From the NCBI GenBank assembly GCA_963693365.1, contig CAVNZM010000005.1, positions 7,812,001-7,876,000 of the forward strand: a DNA stretch of 64,000 nucleotides. Reading direction: 5' to 3'. The number at the start of each line of letters is the position of its first letter. The first letter of the stretch is position 1. Origin of the DNA: Amoebidium appalachense (Eukaryota > Ichthyosporea). The notes beneath the pieces were generated by a model. That model saw nothing but the letters and a program-made list of their open reading frames with translations, searched no databases and was not told where the DNA came from. The position numbers and the translations under genes were made by a program. Shown here one piece after another: positions 1 to 24,600 of the stretch.

Positions 1-514
1 AACGAGCAATGCACGGAAACGGACACAGACACACACATACACAACGAGCAATGCACGGAAACGGACACAGACACAGACACACACATACACAACGAGCAAT
101 GCACGGAAACGGACACAGACACAGACACACACATACACAACGAGCAATGCACGGAAACGGACACAGACACAGACACACACATACACAACGAGCAATGCAC
201 GGAAACGGACACAGACACAGACACACACATACACAACGAGCAATGCACGGAAACGGACACAGACACAGACACACACATACACAACGAGCAATGCACGGAA
301 ACGGACACAGACACAGACACACACATACACAACGAGCAATGCACGGAAACGGACACAGACACAGACACACACATACACAACGAGCAATGCACGGAAACGG
401 ACACAGACACACACATACACAACGAGCAATGCACGGAAACGGACACAGACACAGACACACACATACACAACGAGCAATGCACGGAAACGGACACAGAGAC
501 AGACACGCATGCAC
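1..514. repeat. 48-bp minisatellite, about 10.7 copies
   Basis: Tandem units begin at 1, 43, 91, 139, 187, 235, 283, 331, 379, 421 and 469. Most are 48 bp; two (at 1 and 379) are 42 bp, having lost one ACAGAC hexamer, and the last unit degrades after about 495. Both unit lengths are multiples of three, so one frame stays open through the array and reads as a 14-16 residue His/Thr/Arg-rich repeat. No conserved domain, splice context or upstream start supports translation. The array runs off the left edge, so its full size is unknown. Confidence 0.95.
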
Positions 515-700
515 ACTTGCGCCTTGGCACCCGCGCGCACGCACGCACAATAAAATCGTTACTTTTTATGGGGATTTTTGAAGGGGGTTATAATGGGAAG
601 AGGCAGGACAGGGCAAAGCAAAACACCAACAGCCTCTCGCCGACGCCAATATACCCAGCCACCGGTTCAGAATGGTAACCCCAGCCCTCCCCTCCCCCCT

Positions 701-746
<46 letters not shown>

Positions 747-1917
747 AACACCTTTTCAACGACACACCCATCGCAGAGCCCCACCCTTTCCCCCCCGGCA
801 CACACGCAGTGCCTTAAAGCGCACACGTGCAGCCCCCCACCTTGTGTTGAGTGCATGGTCGCTCAGACATCTGCCCATGCTGCCCAGCCACCTTATCCCC
901 AGCGCTGACGTGCTCTTGGTCACATGCACCGCAAAAGATACAAGTGTGTCCTGCACCGGGGGTGTGTGGGTGGGCATTTTTTTATTTTTTTGGGGGGGAG
1001 GGGAAGGCGGGGAGGGGGGGGGGAGGGGACAAAAGAGACACACAGTAAGTTGGGATTAGGAAGGTGGTAGACCTGAGCTCGATTCCAACGGACAAATCTA
1101 TCCATCAACATCGTAAATGCAGAGTCCCAAACGAAGAGAGTCTAAACAGCACAAGCTACATATTGATAAGATCACACCGTTTCAACAACAAGCATTGCCC
1201 CAGCCAATCAGTAATGAGCTGATACCATCAGAGGGCCGTATGGTCTGCCTGTAGCGTGCCCTTTCAACCGGGCCAATCGGACATCAGACAGGGGGGGAAA
1301 GTGGTTGAAAAGGGCAGTGTCGGACCATAACTGAAAGGGGCGAGATAACAATCGAAAAATGGCATGGATAATGTGGGCTCAGGATCGGTGTGACTAGCTG
1401 GCTGGCACACAAAACCAAACAGCTTACTCTATCCACGCTGTAAACCCCCCTCCCCTCCCCCCCCCCCTCTCACAACATAACACACTCTGAGGTTGTGGGG
1501 AATAGGGACGGGTGGGGGGGGGAGAAGGGGGGGGGGGGGGGGGGGAAGGGGGGATGTATTGCTCAGAATGAAATGTTAACGTACAACGAATAGTTATACA
1601 CACAGGATTGGGCAACATATCAGGGTATAGCCATATTGAAACCAGATGACAACGTCGGACAGTAGCAACGGAGAACAGGCCGGAAAGAACGACCATGGTC
1701 GAACTAACTGACTGACTGACTGTGCGCCTGGCCATTCTTTAACATCACCAATCCATGGACACACTGAACCCACACACCCCCAAACTAAAGAGCAAAAAAG
1801 AAAGAGAAAAGAAGACGAGAAAAAGAGAGGGCAAAAAAATAAAACAATAAGGGCCGCGGGCACATCAACACCATGCTCATGCATTACCCCCAACCAATCA
1901 TATCAAGGCCCACTCAC
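515..1917. other. Intergenic or unresolved 3' region, low complexity
   Basis: Contains a poly-C tract followed by poly-A (about 703-748), short poly-G tracts near 1000 and 1525-1545, and AT-richer unique DNA with no convincing gene. On the minus strand a possible last exon of the EEP gene lies at 1704-1763: an acceptor-like TTCAG, a short open frame and TAG at 1704-1706, in phase with the donor at 1917. It is too short to be trusted. Confidence 0.5.
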
Positions 1918-12385
<10,468 letters not shown>

Positions 12386-13588
12386 TATGGTATCAAAGCG
12401 TGCCCCAGGTAAGGGGCAAACGTGGCGGTGCCTGTGTCCATGTGCAGAAAACAACTAAGGAGTTAAAAAGAGTCAGCTATTGAGGCATAATGCTATTGTA
12501 TTGTGTTGGAATAACTAGCTTGGCTCCAGGGAAAGAAGAACGGGTGGACATGTCACCTCTGCTCGAACAATGCTGTGGCACGTTCCCTTCGCTAACAGTT
12601 AGCATTAATAATAATGGGAAGAGCTACGGAAACAACGTCTGTCTGGCTCAATACACGACCCAACTAAAGCTTTACTACGGTCTTTCTTGCCTTTGTGCAT
12701 GCCCCTACTTGCTTTTAGTGTGATGAGCTCACCCTAATTCTTGTGCCTGGACAAAACGAAGCTGTAGCTGCTAACTCAGGCGTGCTTTCCCTTACTTTCG
12801 TAATTTGTATGCGTGTGAGAAACGCCGCAGCTGCATACACAGAACAACCGCAGCCCTTGCAAAGCGGCTCACGATCAAAGACGTCCTACAGCGAGTGGCT
12901 CAAAGGTAGATGAAAGTTACCAAAATAGGTAATGTTTGCGGATATTGATTGGTTGAATGTCAGGGTGTGCTCAAGCTGTGTACCCCTTAGAGTAAGAATG
13001 CAACAATTTATCCCACTTTATAACAACTTCATTTTCGTGGTCGGAGAGAAGAGCACCTATAAAAAGATAAGTGCTCAAAGCAAATACAAAAATAAAGTAG
13101 AACCAGACTCTTTTATCTTAAGTTATTGTATTGAGTTGAATCTTGATAAGATATTTCAAATTTTGTAGCAGTACGAATATCTTCTTAAGCTTCTTGAAAC
13201 TCAAAAAAATCATTCTTTGTCAATAGTTTTATTGATTTGGGGGTGCCTGGTATGAAACCTACATACCTTGTTTACCACACTACGATGAGTCACTGACGGT
13301 TTGAAGGTCTGCAGTGTTGTAAGTACTGTACAGTACTCGTGGCACAGGCACTGTCAGGCAGACTATCCGGCGCGGCGGGCTTGTTGTTACACCGTCGTTG
13401 GAGCATAGCTGGACCAGGTTACATACACGCCCGCCGAACGACGAAACTTTACTAACGTTTTCGAAACCGGTGACACCATTGCACCCCATACAAAAACCCA
13501 GATCCTTTGCCAGTGCATACATACATAGGTAGACGCGCCCGACAGTTGTAGATCTCGTCTTCATAGTGAGCTAGGAAAGTTCGCAAAC
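12386..13588. promoter_or_regulatory. Divergent intergenic region between EEP and severin genes
   Basis: About 1.2 kb of mostly unique AT-rich DNA with few microsatellites, unlike its surroundings. The two genes face away from each other, so it must hold both promoters. I see no clear TATA box near either start. The region also has a few short unconvincing open frames. Confidence 0.5.
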
Positions 13589-16447
13589 ATGCAAAGCAAA
13601 GCTACACGTGGCGGCACCAACATTGACCTCCTGGGCAGTGATCTCGAAAGAAAGGCGAGAATATCATCCGCACAGGCAGAATCAAGCTGGGACAATGCCG
13701 GAGAGGAAGTGGGGCTTGAAATCTGGCGCATAGAGAATTTCGGCGTGAAGCCGTGGCCCAAGGAGCAGTATGGGCAGTTCTATTCGGGGGACTCATATAT
13801 TGTACTCAACACGTATAAGAAGAACCCTAGGACAGAGAGTCTAGCATACGATGTGCACTTTTGGATTGGAAACGATTCCACACAGGACGAATATGTCACG
13901 GCGGCTTACAAAACGGTACGTATGTGCAGCACCCATGGGTGTGGGGATGCTACCCCACACACTGTGCAAGCATGCAGTTAATGCCTTTGGTCTATGGGTC
14001 GCGTGTAGAAAAAAAAAACAGGCTTGGCAGCACGATGCAGAATTGGTACGTGACTGCCGGCTCTCTGGTTGCCCTCTCGTCAGAACAGTCAATCTGGCAG
14101 AGCGCTAGGAGTCCGAGAGCCAGCGCGGAAGCGGTCGAGTTGAAGTGTTTGGCTGTTCGTAACTGCAGCTGCTCAATGGTGTATGCAAGCAAAAGCTGCT
14201 GAGGGAGATGAGTTTAGAGTCAGCCGAAAGAGAAGCGATGGCTTTGCATCATCTTCAAGAAGCAACCGTAGTGAGAACACTTGCTACGTATTGAACCGCT
14301 AATCACATCTAACGAATTCCTCTTGGCATCACATACAGGTCGAGCTGGATGAGAGGTTGGGGGGTGCACCGGTGCAGCATCGGGAAGTGCAGGGGCACGA
14401 GTCCAAACTGTTCATGTCGTACTTCCCCACTATGAGGTTGCTGTCTGGGGGTGTTGAGAGTGGCTTCAGTCATGTCACGCCTGAGGAGTACAAGCCACGC
14501 CTGCTGCACATACGCACTGCAAAGGGTAGGTGACTGGAGTGTGGGGTGTCGGGGCCCTTGTATCCCTGGGTGTAGCACAGTGCGCAGCTAAAGCGTTGCT
14601 GGGGTTTTGGCTTAAACGTGCACACACCACATTCGTAAGCACCTGCCGCACACTGACACAAGTGCTCACCCCCCCCCCCCCCCCCCCCCCATAAATGCAC
14701 CCCGCACGTATACACGCACACACAGTGACAAGACACGCGCACACACGCACACATTGGCACACACACACACACGTCTTAACACACACACAACCACACATAC
14801 ACACACAGACACGCCGCATTCACAAACCCACACTCACTCACGTGCTCAATTGCTCACTCACTTACTCACTCACCCGCACACACACATACACGCACATACA
14901 CACACACAAACAACGTGTGTTTCCGATAGCCATTCACGCCCACACGAAAATCCATCTCATACCCCCCTGCACCCCCCTCTGCCGCCTTCACCCCTCCCCC
15001 CTCCCCCGCCAACACTCTTTAGCCATCTCTCTCTCTTTTTCTCCCTCTCTCTCTCTCTCCCCCCCCCCCCTCTCTCTTTTTTTCTCTCTCTCCCTTTCTC
15101 CTCCTCTCCCTGTCCTTCTCCCTCCCTCTCTTACCCCCCCCCGCCCCGGCTCTCTCTCCCTGTACTCCCCGAGTCTCTTTCTCTGCCTCTCACCACTTAC
15201 CTTCCATCCCCCCCTTCCCACCACTACCACAACACCCACAGGCACCAAGACGGTAGTAGTTGAGGAGGTACCCCTCACCGTCAAATCCCTCAACCGGAGT
15301 GACGCATTTATTCTCGACACCGGGCTGAAGCTTTTCCAGTTCACCCCGAGTGGTGCAAGTGGTATGGAGAGGTTGAAGGCTGCACAGTTGGCTCGTGCAC
15401 TGGACAACGAAAGAAAGTGAGTTCTGTTAGTCCCCATGCCTCACCCTCACTGACCCTACCCACACGCCTCAACTACTCAAACAAACATACACAGGAAAGC
15501 ACATCCTCCCCACCTGCCCCCCTCTCCTTCTCAACCCCCTTGGGCAACACATACTCACACACCCATAAAACATTATAATCATTGGGTGCATAAAAAAAAA
15601 AGAAAAAGAACAAAACCCAACTATTTGTCGCAGTCAGACATCATCTTGTATTGAACAGTTTTTTAGGCCTTTGACATGTGCTCGTATTCTTTCATCTGTG
15701 GCCGCACGACTCATAGCACCCCCTCCCCTCCCCCTCCCTCCTCCCCCTTACCCTCCACTACAACCACCATCACCCATGCACCCACCTACCCCCTGCCTCT
15801 CTGACATCATGCTGTGTATAGGGTTTGTTTCTTCGGCTACCTCTGTCACCTGTATGTTGTGAGGTCACGTGCACTGCCAATACGACACCATATTAACGAC
15901 TAGCCTTGCCTAGATTCGCGGCGATTTCTTTTTTGGGCTCTTATGCATGTTCTCATTTTAAAGAAACAACCTTCGAGAAATGCCGAGGTAGCAGCTAACA
16001 CGATCTTTATGCACGCACGCAGAGGCATGACAACGCTGACAGTCTTTGACGAAAACGACCGCCAGAAAGAGTTCTGGGAGGCCCTCGGTGGCAAGGCCGA
16101 GATACCAAAGGAGGTGGAAGATATGCCGATGGTGAGAAAGCGCTTGTTCAGATTGAGCGATGCATCCGGCGAATTGACCTTCACGGAAATCACACCGGTG
16201 GCTAAGAGCGCGCTGGATTCGGATGACGTGTTTATCTTCGATGCAGGATACCAGGTAGGCGGAACTGGTCTGCGCTCATGGAACCTTAAAGTACATTGTT
16301 CTACTTTTATTCCGCCACCCCTCCCCCCGCCGGCCACCACCACCGCATCCGTGTCCTTTCCCAATCCTATTCTTCTCACTTCTTTTCTGTTTTTGTTTAG
16401 TCATTTAGGGGGCGGAGGGTTGGTGCGTGTGGATGCGTGTGTGTGTG

Positions 16448-16484
<37 letters not shown>

Positions 16485-17118
16485 CGGGGAGAGAGAGGGG
16501 GGGGGGGGGGGGGGGGGAAGAGAGATGATGCACCTGCATGCTGAAAGCTTGTACGTGAGTTGAGGCGGTAGTGACAGTGGGGTGTGTGTGTGTTTGGCCA
16601 AGGGCCGGGGGGGGGGGGGGGGGACTGAAATTCTTCAGTGTCTCTCCCCAAGGAAAGGCACCCCTGCTACTCCTTTCGTTCTCCGTCCCCCCCCCCCCCC
16701 CCCCCCCCCCCTCCCTCCCCCCCTATCGTATAAGGAAAATGGGTATCGAGATAGGCAGGCAAAAAAAACGCAATGGTAATTTGGCTGAAGTATGCTGGTG
16801 CGGGACGCAATGAGGGGGTGATGAGGGTGATGGGGGGGCTGTGGATCTCAATGTGGACACCTAGGCATTACAGTACAGATGGTTCTCGTGGCCCATGGTG
16901 ACGGCTGCATGCATATTGATTTGATACATTCATACTGCCGTGATTAGACAATCATGCGGTCGGCACATGTACATCACGTAGCATGACCATCAATTTGTGG
17001 TCTCCGTGTGATCATCCGTTGGCAACGACATTTTTTTCCTCGAACATAGCCTCCAATGTCCTCCAAGCCCCCCCCCCCCCCCCCCCCCCCCACACCCCCC
17101 CCACCCCACCCCACCACA

Positions 17119-17150
<32 letters not shown>

Positions 17151-17465
17151 CCACCACAATCACTACCACTATCGATCACATACAATCACCACCAGTAAGC
17201 CTCTTTTCCACCCATGAATCATTTTCATTTTCTCTCCCCGCTAACTATACATCAAGATGATAGTCACTCACGTCTTGGTTAACATTTCGCGCCCATGCAG
17301 ATATTTGTGTGGGTGGGCAAGGGGACGACCAAGAACGAAAAGACGCAGGCCATGCTGTATGCCACAGACTACATGGAGCACGAGGGCAGGCCCCGCTATC
17401 TCCCTGTCACCAGAATCATGGAGGGGGCTGAGAACGACAACTTCAACGCGTCCTGGACCTTGTGA
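13589..17465 (+). CDS. Severin-like (three-domain gelsolin family) actin-binding protein
   Basis: Five exons: 13589-13915, 14339-14525, 15242-15416, 16023-16254 and 17301-17465. All junctions are GT-AG and every phase agrees, giving 361 residues, essentially the length of classical three-domain severins. Family signatures appear in order: the G1 motif [20 protein letters not shown] and [11 protein letters not shown]; the conserved VELDERLGG followed by HREVQGHES; a segment [11 protein letters not shown]; the second-repeat [13 protein letters not shown]; and a third repeat with DDVFIFDAG and IFVWVGKG. Such proteins sever and cap actin filaments in a calcium-dependent way in the cytosol, so this is an actin-remodelling factor. 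The start at 13589 gives the expected short N-terminus. Introns contain CA arrays, poly-C and CT-rich tracts. A villin or full gelsolin is unlikely because a stop follows directly after the third repeat. Confidence 0.93.
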
Positions 17466-17951
17466 TGATATTAAGTATTGATGAGTTCAAGCAATTTTGC
17501 CAACATGTCACACAGAGTATAGCTTTAGTTCTTGATGTATAGTGGTACCTCAAGCCCTCCCTTTGTCGCTCTGCATCTTCTGTGATACCTTTGTTGAATA
17601 TTGCTTGATGGGTACTTCTTCAACTTTGAAGCAATAATTGTTCTTCTCCAAACGTTGAATTTCGGAAAAGCCTAAGGCTGGTGCTGCCCTGTGTGTTGGC
17701 GCCCCCCTTCCCCCAGCAAATTATCATCTACTTTACAAATGCTTAACATGATGAATATGAATTCGAAGCTTTTAAATACTGTTTGAAAGTGAATCGTATT
17801 AGAAGGGACTACTGAGGTCATGTGGGCTGGCTGTTGCCACGGTTCTGCATCGGGGCTGCTCTGTACCAATATGGTAAATAATACGGCATGTTTCATCAAA
17901 AGCTACCATATTGACCCCTTCCTCCTCCTCCTCCTCCTCTTCCTCCCCCCC

Positions 17952-17982
<31 letters not shown>

Positions 17983-19048
17983 GCACATGCATACTGTATG
18001 TACACACACACACGTACATTGCACACACACACACAAACACAAACACACAACGTCCCACGTACATACCCCGCCTGTGCGAAGCTTCGCCATGCATGTACAT
18101 GTCCGAGTTCCCCAGGCTAAAATTTGCTCCGAGATCCGCGGTGCCGAACTTCCATTATTGAGGGAGCGACCAATACTGAGTGGCCTGCCAGTGGTGTGTA
18201 GTGCACATGTAAAGCGGCCCATCGTACGCCGGCAAACACACGGATATCACTTGTGGCGAACAGGGAGCCGTGACTAATGGATCACTGATGGCAGCTATCT
18301 CTTGATGATTTTTTTGTTTTTGGTTGTTTGTTTGTGCGCCCTCGAGCTCGGAGCATTGAAAGTGCCTTTGGAGGGCATGTGACACTACTTCTCGGGCATG
18401 CCATGACTCGTGACTTTTTTTTTTTTCCCCTGGTATTTTTTGGCAGCGGACCTTTACCGTTTTGCGTAAAGGATGTAAATGTGTCCGGTATGTAGCAGAT
18501 CGGTACATGGATAGGTATGCACGGCTGATGTCTGAAGACTCAGGGCCACAGTTTTTCTCAGGCGAAAAGTAGAAATGTTGCTTGCATGTTAGTCCATTGT
18601 GGGCCTAGAACAAACGAAAAGTTGACGTTAGGGGTTTATGAAATAATATTGTGGCCAACACTAGTGTGTCTAGGACGCCAAGACACAGTGCTTCTTATGT
18701 CTACAAATGCACACAGACTTGTCTAAATGCCCCAACATAAGAGGCATAGCTCGTGACAGCAAGCCCTCCCTCCTACTCCTTGTTACACATCCATAGGGGA
18801 CACTTGCAAGAGCAGGTGTAATCTAATCGAGTCGGAGTACCCAGACAGCTGCCATCCACCCAAGGACTGCAACTGCAGACAGCCTGGTTCTGGTTGCCAG
18901 CGGTGGTTAATATTGCAGCTACCAATTGGCCTTGGGTCCAGCTGTAGCCCAACTAACAAATCATCTTCTCGGGAGCTTGATCGGTTAATTATCGAGCTCC
19001 GTGCTGCTAAATGCTTTCACCGTAGCTCGGTGTGTGACTTCCCCTTCC

Positions 19049-19089
<41 letters not shown>

Positions 19090-19446
19090 CACACACACAC
19101 ACACGCCACCACCACCACCACCACCACCACCCACCAACCCAACCACCACTTTCCCACCCACCCCCCACCCCCCTACCCGTCCATTCCTTGGACCCTCTGC
19201 GCCGCTCCCACGCTCTCCCCTCTCCCGTCCGCCTCTTCTTCTTTTCCACCTGTCCCATCCCCCCTTTCCCCCGCTCCCCTCCTCCTCCACCTCGGCCTCC
19301 CCCCCCCCCCCCCTCCCCCCCCCCGCCCCCCCCCACACACACACACGTACACGTACACACGCAATTATGCCCTCACCTACACACACGTGCGCGTGCACAC
19401 ACACACATACACACACATACACACCACACACACATACATGCGCATG

Positions 19447-19531
<85 letters not shown>

Positions 19532-19774
19532 CTGCAGGCATGCAGATAACCATGCACAGACATATATGCACACGCACTTGCACACGCAAACCACACAAGC
19601 AAATGTCATGTGGGCGCCTGTTGCGATTACCACAGTTCAATCGTTCGTCGTTCAATATTCCTTGCTGCATGCTGGTCATGCACATGGACTCCCTTTACCC
19701 CCCCCCCCCAAAACCCCCAACCCCCAACCCCCAACCCCGGGGGGCCAAACACACAGCTGACACACACGCGCGCG

Positions 19775-19829
<55 letters not shown>

Positions 19830-20017
19830 GCGCATTCAACACAAACGTACACATACGGGTGAGCACACGTGCACACATAGAACATGCCTTGTTCTGAAAT
19901 GGAGGAGTTCCTCCTTCTCTCGTGCACACACACACACAAAAAGGATGTGTTTGTGTGTGTGCACGCGCGCGTGCGCAGGTGCATGGGTGCGTGCAGGTGG
20001 GTGGATGGGTGTGCATT

Positions 20018-20092
<75 letters not shown>

Positions 20093-20316
20093 ATGCGTAT
20101 GTATGTATGTATTTAGGTCTACTTGCACGTGCAAACCCTGACGCTTTCAATCATCTGCAGACAACGATGGTGATAACTTGCGCACACGCACAGACTTGGC
20201 CGTGTGATCCGTGTTCTAGCCTTCGCGCCTCCCCTCTTCCGTGAGCCCCCCCTCCCTCACCCCCCTTCCCCCCTCCCCCCATCCCCCCCCCTCTCCCTCC
20301 TCTCTCCCTCCCTCTC

Positions 20317-20360
<44 letters not shown>

Positions 20361-20374
20361 TCCTCTCCCCCCCT

Positions 20375-20405
<31 letters not shown>

Positions 20406-20659
20406 CCCCCTTGCCGTGGTCGATAAGCAACCAGGTGTAAGCCCCAGGCCTTTAGGAGTTAATCATACCGGGTCCATCCATCCCCCTTTCTCCTCCCCGG
20501 TCACGAACACACACACACACACACACAAAGACAAAACCACGCATCTACACATGGACGTACGCACATGCATACACATGCTCTCATGCACATCTCACAGCAC
20601 ACAAACATACATACACAACTGCGCGAACACGCACGCACAACATACACACACACACACAC

Positions 20660-20711
<52 letters not shown>

Positions 20712-21215
20712 GAACACCTATGCTCTCCTCCATCCCCCCAGCACATACGTGTTTGTCGCTGCACTGCATTAGTTTGCACACACATCTTCACCGTTTTGCT
20801 CACCTTGCTTGCATAAGCAACCCTGCTCGTCTTTGATCAAGACGGGTTGACCCACCCAAGTTCAGTTGATGCTGCTGTCTGAGTTGGAGCGTCGTATATA
20901 CGCGGGCTAAGGGGTCGAAACTCAGACGCAATTGATGACTTGGGCCCTCCCTGAGGATGGGCTCTGCTTATGACGCATACTGTGCGCATGGCTGATGATG
21001 CTGCATACTTGAATGTTTGCCTTTGCATGTGTCCTGCACCATGCTTCTCATCGTGTATGCGTACTTCGTACTGTGTTCCGCATTCAAACCCCCCCCCCTC
21101 CCCTCCCCCACTCGCTCCTCCTGGCGTGTGCATCTGCCTCCAACCCAACCCCCTCAACCCCCCCCCCCCCCCCCCCCCCTCTTTCCCTCTTTTCACACCC
21201 CATCACCCCACGCAG
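17466..21215. other. Intergenic region rich in microsatellites
   Basis: About 3.7 kb between two plus-strand genes. It has fairly unique DNA at 17466-18900, a 37-nt C-run (about 19051-19087), CCACCA repeats, (CA)n at about 19451-19525, GCGCGC/CA mixtures at 19770-19835, (GT)n at about 20012-20091, CT-rich DNA at 20280-20360, and (CA)n at 20640-20710. No gene with recognisable domains is visible. Any 5' untranslated exon of the next gene would lie here, because the acceptor at 21214-21215 implies an upstream exon. Confidence 0.6.
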
Positions 21216-21242
21216 GAGGGGAGGGTGCACCACCATTCCAGC

Positions 21243-21611
21243 ATGGACGTGATTCCGGCAGCAGCCGGGTGCCACTGCCTGTGTGTGGAGGACAACATTG
21301 TACTGCAGCGCATGCTGACCAAGTGGTTTGAGAAGCTGGGCGTGCGGTGCAGCCAGGTGCATGATGGGCAGCAGGCCGTGGACAGGTGCAGGGAGACACG
21401 GTTCGACCTGATCTTCATGGATGTGGCCATGCCTGTAATGGATGGTATACAGGCTACAAAACTTATCAGGTGTGTGGGCGTACGGAAGGGGGAATGGGGG
21501 GGGGGGGAGAAGGGGGTTTTTTTTGGGGGGGGGGGGGGGGAAAGGGGGGGGGGGAGGATGGATAGGTGGGTAGATGGGTGGATGGCTGAGTAGTTTTTTT
21601 GGGGAGGATGG

Positions 21612-21656
<45 letters not shown>

Positions 21657-24600
21657 TGGGTTGGTGGGTGGGTGGGTGAGGCTGCCAATATGCATGTGGT
21701 GTGTGATGTGTGCTGTGTGTGTGCGTGTGTGCGTGCGTGCGTGCATGCATGTGGGTGGTGAAGTGTGCCGGTCGGTGCCTGTTGGCGGGTGGGTGGATGG
21801 ATGGTGTGGGTGGGTGGTCATCGGTGGGTAGGTGGCTTGGTGTATTTTGTAGGGTGAGTGTGTGCGTGTGTGTGTGGGATGCCTCCCTGCCTGCCTCCCT
21901 GCACGTCTGCACGTCTGCCTGCATGTGTGTGTATGTGTACCTCCGAGGATGTAGCATAGTGTATGGGTGGGCCCCTCTACGTGTGACTGTGTGTACGTGT
22001 GTGTTGGGGCTGCCTTCAAGACTGCAGGGTGTCTTGCAGGTGCTCATGTAGGCATGTAGCAATGTGTGAGGGGTGGTTTTGTGTGTGTGATTTGGTTTGC
22101 TTTATCACGCAGCATGCACCTGGTTTAGGTCTGGTCTGTTGTGCGACTGCCGGTTTCAGCCGGCATACCAGCTGCTATGTGTGTTGGGGTGGTTAGGCCC
22201 GGGTGTGTGAGGTGGCTTGTTTTCCGTAGGTGTTGTTTTCGGCTGGAGTGGGGATAAGGGGTGGGGTGGGGGGAGGAGGGGAGGGGGGGGGGGAGGGGGA
22301 GGAGGGGAAGAGGGGGGGGGGGAGGGAGGGGGGGGTTGGGCTGCTTGCCTACGTGCCTGTCATTGTGTGTCTTCGCAGATGCCTGTGCCTGTAAGTATGT
22401 GATGCTGGCGGTGGTGTGAGGGGAAAGGGTGTAATTGATGTGTTTGAGCTGTGACCTAACTCATGTTTTTGTGTTCAGAACCATGCCCGAGTCATGCAAC
22501 CGGCGCACACCCATTGTGGCGTTCAGTGGGCTCAACAGCACAGCCATCTTCGACTGCGGCATCAACGCCTTCATGAAGAAGCCCTTCAGCAAGCAGGACC
22601 TGGTTGACATGATCAACACCTGGGCCACAAAACTGGTGGATGATGCTCTAGAGCAAGGTGCTCCACAGCCACAGAACCAGCCTACCACCCCCGCTGCTGC
22701 CACCGCTGCCCCCACTGCCCCTTCTCCTGCTGGGTCCACTACTGCTGTTTCTGCTGCCGGGGCCAATGGGAATGCAGGATCACCGGCACGGCCTGTTCCG
22801 GTTTCGGGCCCGGTGGGGGCTGGACAGGGGGGGCTGGGTGGTGTCAGTGGCACATGGCCGGGCAGGGAGCAGCAGCAACAACCCATGGCCCAGGGGGGGT
22901 TGGCGTTGTCGTCTCCGGGCAGCCGCTTTGCTGGCAGTCTGCCTCCCAATGCCAACGGCATGGTACGTGGGTGGATGGCTGGTTTGTTTATTTAATCACA
23001 TTCCCTTATTAATTTATATGCCTTTTTTCTGGGGGCCGGGGGGGGGGGGGGGGGGGGGGGGTCAAATGCTTGGGCTTGCCTGAGGTGCTGTTCTGTGAGG
23101 TTGAATAGCTGTGGGTGGGTGTGCGCGCGCACTCTCGTGCGCGTGCGTGCATGCGTGCCTTCTTGCGTGCGTGTGCGTGGGTGTATGTGTGTGTGTGCGT
23201 GTGTCTCAGTGCCTGTGTGTGTCTGCATGTTTGTGCCTAGGCCCTGTACCGTGGCTAAGGCTGCACCTCCTACTTTCTCCCTATGTGTCTGCATGTTTGT
23301 GCCTAGGCCCTGTACCGTGGCTAAGGCTGCACCTCCTACCTTCTCCCTATGTGTCTGCATGTTTGTGCCTAGACCCTGTACCGTGGCTAAGGCTGCACCT
23401 CCTACCTTCTCCCTATGTGTCTGCATGTTTGTGCCTAGGCCCTGTACCGTGGCTAAGGCTGCACCTCCTACCTTCTCCCTATGTGTCTGCATGTTTGTGC
23501 CTAGGCCCTGTACCGTGGCTAAGGCTGCACCTCCTACCTTCTCCCTATGTGTCTGCATGTTTGTGCCTAGGCCCTGTACCGTGGCTAAGGCTGCACCTCC
23601 TACCTTCTCCCTATGTGTCTGCATGTTTGTGCCTAGGCCCTGTACCGTGGCTAAGGCTGCACCTCCTACCTTCTCCCTATGTGTCTGCATGTTTGTGCCT
23701 AGGCCCTGTACCGTGGCTAAGGCTGCACCTCCTACCTTCTCCCTATGTGTCTGCATGTTTGTGCCTAGGCCCTGTACCGTGGCTAAGGCTGCACCTCCTA
23801 CCTTCTCCCTATGTGTCTGCATGTTTGTGCCTAGGCCCTGTACCGTGGCTAAGGCTGCACCTCCTACCTTCTCCCTATGTGTCTGCATGTTTGTGCCTAG
23901 GCCCTGTACCGTGGCTAAGGCTGCACCTCCTACCTTCTCCCTATGTGTCTGCATGTTTGTGCCTAGGCCCTGTACCGTGGCTAAGGCTGCACCTCCTACC
24001 TTCTCCCTATGTGTCTGCATGTTTGTGCCTAGGCCCTGTACCGTGGCTAAGGCTGCACCTCCTACCTTCTCCCTATGTGTCTGCATGTTTGTGCCTAGGC
24101 CCTGTACCGTGGCTAAGGCTGCACCTCCTACCTTCTCCCTATGTGTCTGCATGTTTGTGCCTAGGCCCTGTACCGTGGCTAAGGCTGCACCTCCTACCTT
24201 CTCCCTACCCCCCTCACCCCCTTGCCTATCCCGACAGGACATGGCCGAAGGGCCCAAGCCCCCCCTCTGGGCCAAACCCATGGCCCACATGGACACCACC
24301 CCGTCCCCAAAGAACATGCCCCCCTCAGTGGGGTTCCCCCCAAGTCTGCGCCGAAATTCGGGCCTAGACCAGCAGCCCTACCAACACCAACCACATACGA
24401 CACATTGGGGGGGCGCTGGGGGTGTGGGGGGACCCGGGAGGGGGCAGGGGCCGGGGCCGGGGCCGGGTTTGGGCCCAGGAGGGATGGACGGGATGGGGGG
24501 GTTTGGGGGGGGCTCAACGTATGGACCCCCTGGGGGTAACCAGATGGAAATGAATACGCGGCTTGCAGACAACCTGGTCGGGCTAGTGGAGCAGAACCAA

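Noticed and set aside
18820-19040. Possible Cys-containing exon (ESEYPDSCHPPKDCNC onwards)
   Set aside because: Open for about 70 codons, but no family match, no clear splice sites and no phase link to the REC gene downstream.
22992-24317. Minus-strand 441-codon frame with 15 repeats of a 22-residue unit
   Set aside because: It lies antisense to the 66-bp intronic array of the REC-bHLH gene and is open only because the unit lacks stops. The plus-strand gene on both sides is well supported.
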